The notes beneath the pieces were generated by a model, which did not search any database, was not told the DNA's origin, and saw only the letters and a program-made list of their open reading frames with translations. A stretch of 25,214 nt of DNA, from contig JAUXFZ010000001.1 in the NCBI GenBank assembly GCA_030622585.1, positions 1-25,214 on the forward strand. Reading direction: 5' to 3'. Below are positions 14,597 through 21,920 of the stretch, piece after piece; the stretch's first letter is position 1, and each line of letters opens with the position of its first letter. The DNA is from Myxococcales bacterium. GTDB lineage: Bacteria > Myxococcota_A > Polyangia > Polyangiales > Houyiibacteriaceae. The position numbers were made by a program, and so were the translations under genes.

Positions 14597-17059
14597 ATGG
14601 CTGACCCCCCGATCGCGCAACCGAGTTCGGCTGCGTCGGACTACGATCAAAGCGCGATTCAGGTGCTCGAAGGGCTCGAGGCAGTGCGCAAGCGGCCGGG
14701 CATGTACATCGGCGATCCGCACGACGGATCCGGCTTGCACCATCTGGTTTGGGAAGCTGTCGATAACGCGGTCGACGAGCACTTGGCCGGACACTGCGAC
14801 GCCGTCCAAGTCATCGTCCGCTCGGCGGGTTCGGTCACCGTCGTCGACAACGGCCGAGGTATACCGGTCGGCATGCACGATAAGGGTGTGAGCGCGGCCG
14901 AGGTCGTCATGACTCAGCTTCACGCTGGCGGGAAGTTCAACAGCGACAGCTATTCGGTGTCGGCCGGCTTGCACGGTGTCGGCGTCAGCGCGGTCAACGC
15001 GGTGAGCGAATGGCTCAAGATGGAGATCCGCCGCGAGGGCAAGCTCTGGTTCCAAGAGTACGAACGCGGTGTTCCGAAGGCGCCGCTGGAGGCGATCGGC
15101 ACGAGCAACAAGACAGGCACCAAAGTCACGTTCAAGCCCGACTCTGAAATCTTCACGATGACGAATTTCAGCTTCGAGGTGCTGAACAATCGCTTGCGCG
15201 AGATCTCGTTTCTCAACGCAGGCCTCGAGGTCTCGCTCGAGGACGAGCGCGGCGAGGGCAAGAAGGTCGTCCACAAGTTCGAGGGCGGGATTCGCGAGTT
15301 CGTCGAGTCGCTCAACAAGAAAAAAACTCCGCTCCACGACGACGTCATCTACCTCCACGCGGTCAAAGACGGCGTGGATGTGGAGATTGCGATGCAGTGG
15401 AGCGACTCCTACAACGAGTCGATTTTCCCTTATACGAACAACGTCTTCAATCGCGATGGCGGCACCCATCTGACGGGCCTGCGCACTGCCTTGACGCGCG
15501 TCATCAACCAGTACGGATCGCGCGAGAAACTACTCAAAGACCTCCAGAACCCGCTCAGCGGCGAGGACGTGCGTGAGGGACTGACCGCCATCATGTCGGT
15601 CAAGCACCCGGACCCGTCGTTTTCCTCGCAGACCAAAGACAAACTGGTCTCGAGCGAGGTCAAAGGCATCGTCGAGAGTGTCCTCAATGAGAAGCTCAGC
15701 CAGTACCTCGAAGAGGAGCCCAAGGCGGGCAGGCGCATCGTAGAGAAGACGGTCCTCGCTGCGCGGGCCCGTGAAGCCGCGCGTCGGGCGCGCGAGATGG
15801 TGCAGCGCAAGGGTGTCCTGGACGCGAGCACCCTTCCCGGCAAGCTTGCGGACTGCCAAAGCAAGGATGCGAGCGAGAGCGAGATTTACATCGTCGAGGG
15901 TGACTCGGCGGGCGGCAGCGCAAAACAAGGGAGAGACCGCCGCTTCCAGGCAATTCTTCCGTTGCGCGGAAAGATCCTCAACGTCGAACGCGCGCGTTTC
16001 GAAAAGATGATTTCGAGCGCGGAGATCGGCACGCTGATCACGGCTCTCGGCTGTGGCGTCGAGGGTGGCGACAACTTCAACATCGACAAGCTCCGCTATC
16101 ATCAGGTCATCATCATGACTGACGCGGACGTCGACGGTTCACACATCCGCACACTGTTGCTGACGTTCTTCTATCGCCAGATGCCGCAGCTGATCGACAA
16201 GGGGTATCTCTACATCGCGCAGCCGCCGCTCTACAAAGTGAAGAAGGGTAAGAAGTTGCGCTACCTTCAACACGACGACGCGATGAGGGCGCACTTGATC
16301 GAGCTCGGCACCGACAACGTCCAGCTCAGTATGACGAAAGGCAGCAGCCGGCTCGCCGGAGAGCCTCTTCGAAAGCTGCTCAAGGACGTGGCTCGATTCC
16401 GCCTGCTTCTAGAGAACATGGGGCATAGGGTCGACCCGCTCGTCGTCGAGGCGCTCGTGACAGCGACCGACCTCGAGGTCGGGGACCTGGCGGACCGAAA
16501 GAAGGTGGAGGACGGAATCGCCGCGCTCGAAAAATTCGTTCATTCCAAGCGCGAGGGCGAGCTCGAGGCGACCATCGAGCAAGACGAAGAGCACGACCGG
16601 CAGCGCGTCCTCATTCGGACGCAAGACGGTGCCACGGAGCGCGTTACGACCCTCGATTTCGACTTCCTTTCCGCGGGCAACGTCACCGAGCTCCGCCAGA
16701 TCTATCTGGGCATTCGGGCCTTGGGGCAGCCTCCGTTCGTGCTGACGGCGCTGGACAAAGCAGGCCAGCCCACAGGCGAGCCTTCCGAGATACCGGACGT
16801 CGAGGCCCTCTGGGCCACCGTGGACGCGCGGGCGCGAAAGGGTCTCGGTATTCAGCGCTACAAGGGCCTCGGCGAGATGAACCCAGAAGAGCTGTGGGAG
16901 ACCACCATGGACCCAGAGACTCGGACGCTTCTTCAGGTGCGCATCGAGGATGCCCTGGAGGCGGAAGAGCTTTTCAGCGTCCTGATGGGCGACCAAGTCG
17001 AGCCCCGGCGCGCGTTCATCGAGAACAACGCGCTCAACGTCAGCAACCTCGACATCTAG
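14597..17059 (+). CDS. gyrB: DNA gyrase subunit B
   Basis: This 820-residue ATPase subunit of DNA gyrase works with GyrA to introduce negative supercoils. The N-terminal GHKL ATPase has catalytic Glu53 and Asn57 (WEAVDNAVDEHLAGHC), DNGRGIP (84-90) and GLHGVGVS (124-131). The TOPRIM domain has EGDSAGG (434-440) and the metal-binding DADVD (509-513). The C-terminal RYKGLGEMNPEELWETTMDP motif and terminal ALNVSNLDI are typical of GyrB rather than ParE. At 820 residues it carries the long insert (about 555-750) after the TOPRIM core that E. coli-type GyrB has and the roughly 640-residue forms lack. No dnaN or recF neighbour is present. Its stop TAG is the start of a 13-bp sequence also found at 24869-24881. 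Confidence 0.98.
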   Translation: MADPPIAQPSSAASDYDQSAIQVLEGLEAVRKRPGMYIGDPHDGSGLHHLVWEAVDNAVDEHLAGHCDAVQVIVRSAGSVTVVDNGRGIPVGMHDKGVSAAEVVMTQLHAGGKFNSDSYSVSAGLHGVGVSAVNAVSEWLKMEIRREGKLWFQEYERGVPKAPLEAIGTSNKTGTKVTFKPDSEIFTMTNFSFEVLNNRLREISFLNAGLEVSLEDERGEGKKVVHKFEGGIREFVESLNKKKTPLHDDVIYLHAVKDGVDVEIAMQWSDSYNESIFPYTNNVFNRDGGTHLTGLRTALTRVINQYGSREKLLKDLQNPLSGEDVREGLTAIMSVKHPDPSFSSQTKDKLVSSEVKGIVESVLNEKLSQYLEEEPKAGRRIVEKTVLAARAREAARRAREMVQRKGVLDASTLPGKLADCQSKDASESEIYIVEGDSAGGSAKQGRDRRFQAILPLRGKILNVERARFEKMISSAEIGTLITALGCGVEGGDNFNIDKLRYHQVIIMTDADVDGSHIRTLLLTFFYRQMPQLIDKGYLYIAQPPLYKVKKGKKLRYLQHDDAMRAHLIELGTDNVQLSMTKGSSRLAGEPLRKLLKDVARFRLLLENMGHRVDPLVVEALVTATDLEVGDLADRKKVEDGIAALEKFVHSKREGELEATIEQDEEHDRQRVLIRTQDGATERVTTLDFDFLSAGNVTELRQIYLGIRALGQPPFVLTALDKAGQPTGEPSEIPDVEALWATVDARARKGLGIQRYKGLGEMNPEELWETTMDPETRTLLQVRIEDALEAEELFSVLMGDQVEPRRAFIENNALNVSNLDI

Positions 17060-17069
17060 TGTGCGGATC
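17057..17069. repeat. 13-bp sequence shared with the 24869-24881 repeat end
   Basis: TAGTGTGCGGATC begins at the gyrB stop codon and fills the short gap to the convergent kinase gene. The identical 13-mer occurs in reverse complement at 24869-24881, where it also begins at a stop codon (of the GGDEF gene). Confidence 0.6.
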
Positions 17070-19216
17070 TAGCCGGTGCGGCTGGGGCGGCGGAGTAGGG
17101 CCTGCACCGCTTTGGCGACGCGTGGCACTTCCTCGTTGATTTGTTCGAGGAGCTGCGTTGCCGCCTCGACGTCGTTTGCGCGCTCGATGTCGCCGAGAAA
17201 GTCGCCCACTCTCGCCGCGCCGATCTGTTTGCTGGCACCCTTGATTGAGTGAGCGGTCAGCCGCACGGTTTCCATGTCTCCGTCCTCCAACGCCTGGCCG
17301 ATCTTCTTCGCGGAGTCCTCGAGCTGTTCCACATAGCTCACCATGACGTCTCGGATGAAGTCGTCATCTTCGCCGTCGAGCGACACCAGTTGGCGGACCA
17401 TGTGCAGGTCGAGCGTAGCGGGGGGTGGCAGTGTGGACACCGGCTGCATCGAGCGTGCGCCGGAAACGGGAACCCACCTCTCGAGCGCCTCCGCGAGCAT
17501 CGAGATCCGCACCGGCTTGCCAACGGTGTCGTTCATTCCGGCCTCGAGACATCGGGTTCGATCGTCTTCCGTGACGCTTGCTGTCAGGGCTATGATGGGT
17601 AGGTTCTCGTTTCTTGTAGACCGCCGGATGCGTTGCGTCGCTTGAAAGCCGTCCATCAGCGGCATGTAGCAATCCATGAACACGATGTCGTATTCATGGT
17701 CATCTGTTTTCTGGAGCGCTTCCCGGCCGTCGGTCGCGATGTCGACATCACAGGACAACTTCTTCAAGAGCGCTTCGGTCACCATTCGGCTCGTCGGGTT
17801 ATCCTCCGCGATCAGCACGCGCACGCCTTCCCGAATCAGCAGATCACCCGTGCCGGTCGAGTCAGCGACGCGCAGAGTGTCTTCGGGCCCTGGGTCGAGG
17901 TCGATCTCCACCTGGAAGGTCGTCCCCTCGTTGAGCTTGCTCGTCACTTGGAGCGTTCCCTCCATCAGTTCGACGAGTTGCTTGGTGATCGCCAGCCCCA
18001 AACCGCTTCCGCCAGCGCCTCGAGGCGAGCTTGCGTTGCCCCGATGGTAGCGCGTGAAGATACCGTCGAGCGATTCCTCGGGAATACCAATGCCCGTGTC
18101 TCGAACGCACAGCCGAATACGAGTCGCGTCGGACTGCGCGACGAGCTCCGCGCTGACGACAACGAACCCCGAGTCGGTGAACTTGACCGCGTTGTTCACT
18201 AAGTTGAGGAGGATCTGCCGAATGCGGCCGCCGTCCCCGATGAACCGTCGCTTCGTGAATCCCTTCATCTCCGACTCGAGCTGAAGCCCCTTGGCGGCGG
18301 CGCGCGGCTGCATGAGGGCCGCCACACCGTCGATGAGCGCGCCCATGTCGAACGGAACGCGCTCGAGCACCACCTGACCCTTCTGCAACTGTGAGAAGTC
18401 GAGGATCTCGTCGACTATACCGATGAGGGCGTCCGCCGACTCGCGGATCGCCGTGATCATCTTCTCTTGTTTGCCGTCGAGCTGCGTGTCGAGCAGGAGG
18501 GCACTCAGCCCGAGGACCCCGTTCATCGGCGTCCGGACTTCGTGGCTCATGTTGGCCAAGAATTCTGTCTTCGCTCGAGATGCCCGTTCGGCGGCGAGCC
18601 GCAGCTCTTCCATTCGAACGAGAGTGCGGCGGCGGGCGTAGTTCATGCCGAGCGTGACGGCAGAGAAGCCGAGCAGGTAACCGGCGCTCTGCCCCCAGTG
18701 GACGCCCTCGACCCCAAGCGATGTGATGGCCCAGCCGAGGTCCCCGAGGATCATGATCGCGATGACCCATCTCCGACTGTGAACTAGCGCCCCTGCGGCG
18801 AGCTGGATCAGGACATAGAGGTAGAAGGCGGATGGATCGGCGCTGAGCGCGTAGCCCAGCGTGAAGGTGGCTGTAACGACGACGAAGACGCCGCCGGCGA
18901 TATGCACCGACCAGGCGAGCGGAGGCGGTTGCTGATATGCGCGCCACCCGAGCGCGAGCATCGCAGCGCCGGTGAGCCCATACATGGTCATCAACTTGAG
19001 CCCGGTCTGATCGAGGTCGGCGGACCACTGCCCTGCGGATAGCCCGAGGTACGCGATGCCGCCGCAGATCACCATCGTGACCAGGTGCCGCCCGGTGATG
19101 GTGTTCATGACCCCCCGGCGCTCGCTTGAGGTCAGGGGTACGAGGGCGGCGAGCGCCTCGACCGAGGGAGCCGATTCCGGCTCCCAGTTCTCCTCTTCCT
19201 TCCAGCGCGCCCCCAC
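17069..19216 (-). CDS. Hybrid sensor histidine kinase with receiver and HPt domains (BarA-like)
   Basis: This 715-residue phosphorelay protein combines kinase, receiver and phosphotransfer modules. Six hydrophobic segments (about 45-192) form a membrane sensor with no recognised ligand domain. HisKA follows, with phospho-accepting His225 (NMSHEVRTPMNG), then an HATPase domain with Asn342 (LNLVNNAVKFTD), DTGIGIP (373-379) and GSGLGL (403-408). The receiver has Asp515 (FMDCYMPLMDG), Thr545 and Lys567. A C-terminal HPt has His656 (TAHSIKGASKQIG). Start: GTG 19216 is chosen because the 36 codons before ATG 19108 have strongly GC-rich third positions like real coding sequence, and a TACACT box places transcription start exactly on the GTG. 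ATG 19108 would remove an acidic N-terminal segment. The output partner is unknown; the receiver at 11205 is one candidate. Confidence 0.93.
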   Translation of the reverse strand: MGARWKEEENWEPESAPSVEALAALVPLTSSERRGVMNTITGRHLVTMVICGGIAYLGLSAGQWSADLDQTGLKLMTMYGLTGAAMLALGWRAYQQPPPLAWSVHIAGGVFVVVTATFTLGYALSADPSAFYLYVLIQLAAGALVHSRRWVIAIMILGDLGWAITSLGVEGVHWGQSAGYLLGFSAVTLGMNYARRRTLVRMEELRLAAERASRAKTEFLANMSHEVRTPMNGVLGLSALLLDTQLDGKQEKMITAIRESADALIGIVDEILDFSQLQKGQVVLERVPFDMGALIDGVAALMQPRAAAKGLQLESEMKGFTKRRFIGDGGRIRQILLNLVNNAVKFTDSGFVVVSAELVAQSDATRIRLCVRDTGIGIPEESLDGIFTRYHRGNASSPRGAGGSGLGLAITKQLVELMEGTLQVTSKLNEGTTFQVEIDLDPGPEDTLRVADSTGTGDLLIREGVRVLIAEDNPTSRMVTEALLKKLSCDVDIATDGREALQKTDDHEYDIVFMDCYMPLMDGFQATQRIRRSTRNENLPIIALTASVTEDDRTRCLEAGMNDTVGKPVRISMLAEALERWVPVSGARSMQPVSTLPPPATLDLHMVRQLVSLDGEDDDFIRDVMVSYVEQLEDSAKKIGQALEDGDMETVRLTAHSIKGASKQIGAARVGDFLGDIERANDVEAATQLLEQINEEVPRVAKAVQALLRRPSRTG

Positions 19217-19222
19217 AGAATC

Positions 19223-19251
19223 AGTGTATCGGCCCGTGGCGCGCGATTCAC
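19223..19251 (-). promoter_or_regulatory. Candidate promoter of the hybrid kinase
   Basis: On the complementary strand, GTGAAT (19251-19246) and TACACT (19228-19223) are 17 bp apart, which puts +1 at 19216, the proposed GTG. It overlaps the last bases of the upstream phosphatase gene, so the kinase could also be read through from that gene. Confidence 0.4.
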
Positions 19252-20063
19252 GACCTGTAGAGAGGAACTTTGTTGCGTGCCTCACCAATCGTGCGGACCG
19301 CGGCGTCGTGCAACGCCCCATTGGATGCAATTAGCTTTCCGGTGCGTGGGTCGGCGGTGTCGCCCTCGTAGGTCGAAAGCTGGCCGCCCGCCTCCTGCAC
19401 GATCAGCGCTCCCGCGCACATGTCCCACGCGTTCAGCCCTTGCTCCCAGTAGATGTCGTAGGTGCCATCGGCGACGAGGCAGAGGTCGACCGACGCCGCG
19501 CCACAGCGCCGAATGCCTCTGGCCCGCTGCAGAAACAGCGCGAGCTCCGCGTGGTTGTTGTCAGGGTTCGTCCAGCGGTCGTATGGAAAGCCTGTTGCGC
19601 AGACTGCCTCCTCGAGCTGGTCGCGCGTGGACACCGAGCAGGGTTCTCCATTGCGGAATGCGCCCATACCTTTCACGGCCTTCCAGGTGACGCCGAGCGC
19701 CGGCGCGTGGACAACGCCGGCCAGCCCCTCCGATCCACGGTAGAGCGCGATCGACACGCCGAAGAAGAAGTGCCCGTGGGCGAAGTTCGTCGTCCCGTCG
19801 ATCGGGTCGACGTACCAGACCAGCTCGCCTTCGCCGCTCTCCGCGTTCTCCTCTCCTACGATACGGTGCGTGGGGAACTCCCGTGAGAGTTCGTCGCGGA
19901 TCAGATTCTCGCTTGCGAGGTCGTACTCGGTCAGCAAGTCGAAGCGGCCCTTGCGGGAGACCTCCACACCTGAGCGCCAGCCCTGCATCACGAGCCGGCC
20001 GGCTTCGAGCGCTACGCGCTCCGCAACCTCGCCGGCCCGCCGACTGTCCTCCGTCATAGTCAT
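19248..20063 (-). CDS. Inositol monophosphatase family protein
   Basis: This 271-residue member of the Mg2+-dependent, Li+-sensitive phosphatase family typically hydrolyses myo-inositol 1-phosphate, though relatives act on fructose 1,6-bisphosphate, histidinol phosphate or PAP. Metal and catalytic motifs are present: GEE with Glu71, DPIDGTTNF (86-94) with Asp86 and Asp89, and WDMCAGALIVQEAGG with Asp214. The length is typical (about 260-270). ATG 20063 is chosen since AGGG sits about 5 nt upstream; ATGs at 20057, 20075 and 20102 are in frame. The open frame continues upstream without coding character. It lies 31 nt upstream of the hybrid kinase on the same strand and is divergent from the carboxylase operon. 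The substrate cannot be decided from sequence. Confidence 0.93.
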   Translation of the reverse strand: MTMTEDSRRAGEVAERVALEAGRLVMQGWRSGVEVSRKGRFDLLTEYDLASENLIRDELSREFPTHRIVGEENAESGEGELVWYVDPIDGTTNFAHGHFFFGVSIALYRGSEGLAGVVHAPALGVTWKAVKGMGAFRNGEPCSVSTRDQLEEAVCATGFPYDRWTNPDNNHAELALFLQRARGIRRCGAASVDLCLVADGTYDIYWEQGLNAWDMCAGALIVQEAGGQLSTYEGDTADPRTGKLIASNGALHDAAVRTIGEARNKVPLYRS

Positions 20064-20132
20064 GAAGCCCTGCATTTTTGCGGATTTCTGCTCGCGCGCC
20101 ATCGGCGTTTGGGCGGCCGGTGGGTCTTCGCT

Positions 20133-20163
20133 GGCCTTTGGACCCCAAAACCCGTAAAAGGCC
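20133..20163. promoter_or_regulatory. Inverted repeat in the phosphatase/carboxylase divergent region
   Basis: The 153-bp gap 20064-20216 holds GGCCTTT (20133-20139) and AAAGGCC (20157-20163), perfect 7-bp arms 17 nt apart, with a smaller TTTGG/CCAAA dyad (20137-20149) overlapping the left arm. This is a possible operator for the carboxylase operon. I could not place a convincing -35/-10 pair for either gene in this gap. Confidence 0.35.
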
Positions 20164-20216
20164 GTGCGCCGCGGAGCCCGTGATTTGGCCGCTGCCCGAT
20201 GTAGGCAAATGTAGTT

Positions 20217-21920
20217 ATGCCCAACCAGGACATTGTGTCGCCAAGCCTTCGCAATCCATTTGAATTGGATGGAGAGAGCCGCTCCACCAACGATGACGCA
20301 CAGGACGCCGGACCCTACGACGTAGCCCTTCACGAAGGCGAGCAGTTACGCGCGCGCCCGCGCACTGCGGCCGGTCCCGTTCCGATAGGGCGGCAGCATG
20401 CCAAGCGTCGCATGACGGTCTGGGAGCGCCTGGACGCGATCCGCGATTCCGGAACCGACCCGACGATCCTGTATCAAAACTGGGGTCCGAACTTGGACGG
20501 GGCGTCACTCGTCACAGCGGTGATCAAGGTCGAGGGGCGCGACGTCGCTCTCTACGGTCATGACTTCACCCTGCGAGCGGGCTCGATGGACGCGACTAAC
20601 GGGACCAAACTCGCGAACCTCATTCGCCTGGCCGGCAGGCAGGGGATGCCACTGGTCGGGATGAACGACAGCGCGGGCGCGTTCGTGCCGGCAGGCATTG
20701 GTGGCCTCGACGGGTACGCCGAGGCGTTCACGGCACTACGGCGAATCAGCGGCGTGGTGCCGAGCATCATGTGCATGTTTGGATACAACGCTGGCGGCGG
20801 TTCGTACTTGCCGCGACAGGGCAGCTTCATGATTCAGCCCTCGCATACCTTCTTCGGTCTGACCGGGCCCGGCGTCGTGAAGTCAGTGCTCGGCGAGGAC
20901 GTCACTGCGGACGAGCTCGGTGGCCCCGGGGTACACGGGCAGAGCGGCGTCGTGGACCTCACCGTGCGTGACGAGGTGGGCGCGCTGCGAACCGCGCGGC
21001 GCCTGCTGAGCTACCTGCCGTCCAACAATCACGAGCCTGCTCCGTATCAGGAGACGTCGGACCCCGTCGACCGTCCGACCGGCGAGATCGACACGCTCTT
21101 GCGCAAGGCTTTCAACTCGCCGACCGGGTTCAACACGCCGATCGACGTTACCATCTTGCTTCAGCAGATCTGTGATCACGGTGACTACTTCGAACTGCAA
21201 CCGCAGCGGGCCCGCAACACGATCACGGCGTTTGGCCGCCTCGGTGGGCACGTCGTCGGTTTTGTTTGTAACAACAGCGCTGTGGCGTCGGGGCAAATCG
21301 ACGTTGACGCGGCGTTCAAAAACTCTCGATTCATTCGGTTCTGCAATCTCTACAACATCCCGGTGATCTTCATCGAAGACACCACGGGGTTCCTGCCGGG
21401 CCGCGAACAGGAGAGTCGCGGCATCGTGCAGGCGGGCCGTGCGATGCTCGACTCGATTATCGACCTTCGCACGCCACGCCTTCTCCTCATACTCCGCAAT
21501 GCGTTCGGCGGGGCATATGCCGCGTTCAACTGTTATGCGGTCGGCGCGGACCACGTCATGGCGCTTCCGACGACGCGCGTCGCCGTCATGGGCCCCGCCG
21601 GCAAGGAGTTCGTCTACAAGAAAGAGATGCGTGCAATGCGCGCCCAAGCCAAATCGCGCCTGCAGGCGGTGCTCGACGCTGGTGCATCGAGGGCCGACGC
21701 GGAAGCTGAGACGGCCGCCTGGGTCAAAGAGCAAGAGGGGGCGTTCAACGCGCGCTACGAGCAGGAACTCATGAATCCAAGGGAAGCTCTCAGCCTCGGC
21801 TCGATCTCCGAGATCGTCATGCCCGTGGACGTGAGGGCCTCGCTCGCCAAGAACCTCGATTTCTACTTGTCGCACTACACCCCGGAGCCGCTGCAAGCGG
21901 TTCAGCGTGAGTTCCACTGA
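20217..21920 (+). CDS. Acyl-CoA carboxylase, carboxyltransferase (beta) subunit
   Basis: This 567-residue carboxyltransferase of a biotin-dependent acyl-CoA carboxylase moves CO2 from carboxybiotin to an acyl-CoA such as propionyl- or acetyl-CoA. It has two crotonase-like halves. The N half includes HDFTLRAGSMDATNGTKL and NAGGGSYLPRQGSFMIQPSH, with GGPGVH (236-240) near the first oxyanion site. The C half includes IEDTTGFLPGREQESRG (386-402) and RNAFGGAYAAFN (427-438). About 60 residues precede the usual K-x-T-x-x-E-R-hD motif, here KRRMTVWERLDAI; propionyl-CoA carboxylase beta chains are usually 510-540 residues. ATG 20217 lacks a ribosome site. The stop overlaps the next start by one base (TGATG). 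Which acyl-CoA is used is not decidable here. Confidence 0.92.
   Translation: MPNQDIVSPSLRNPFELDGESRSTNDDAQDAGPYDVALHEGEQLRARPRTAAGPVPIGRQHAKRRMTVWERLDAIRDSGTDPTILYQNWGPNLDGASLVTAVIKVEGRDVALYGHDFTLRAGSMDATNGTKLANLIRLAGRQGMPLVGMNDSAGAFVPAGIGGLDGYAEAFTALRRISGVVPSIMCMFGYNAGGGSYLPRQGSFMIQPSHTFFGLTGPGVVKSVLGEDVTADELGGPGVHGQSGVVDLTVRDEVGALRTARRLLSYLPSNNHEPAPYQETSDPVDRPTGEIDTLLRKAFNSPTGFNTPIDVTILLQQICDHGDYFELQPQRARNTITAFGRLGGHVVGFVCNNSAVASGQIDVDAAFKNSRFIRFCNLYNIPVIFIEDTTGFLPGREQESRGIVQAGRAMLDSIIDLRTPRLLLILRNAFGGAYAAFNCYAVGADHVMALPTTRVAVMGPAGKEFVYKKEMRAMRAQAKSRLQAVLDAGASRADAEAETAAWVKEQEGAFNARYEQELMNPREALSLGSISEIVMPVDVRASLAKNLDFYLSHYTPEPLQAVQREFH

Noticed and set aside
14534..15469. 311-codon minus-strand frame opposite the 5' part of gyrB
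   Set aside because: It lies wholly over a conserved gyrB ATPase domain and the translation is low-complexity and unlike any family.
16145..16155. ATCCGCACACT within gyrB as a functional copy of the 3'-end element
   Set aside because: These bases encode the conserved HIRTL segment of the TOPRIM domain, so the match is best treated as coincidence.
17862..19028. 388-codon frame on the same strand as the hybrid kinase but out of phase
   Set aside because: The translation is rich in Arg and His with no domains; the kinase frame carries HisKA, HATPase, receiver and HPt motifs.
20064..20216. sigma-70 promoter for the carboxylase operon
   Set aside because: TTTGGC and TAGGCA-like boxes exist but spacing and match are poor; I could not support a specific promoter.
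20883..21917. Long open frame (344 codons) on the minus strand opposite the carboxyltransferase gene
   Set aside because: The plus-strand protein has unmistakable family motifs; the opposite frame is a high-GC shadow with no motif.
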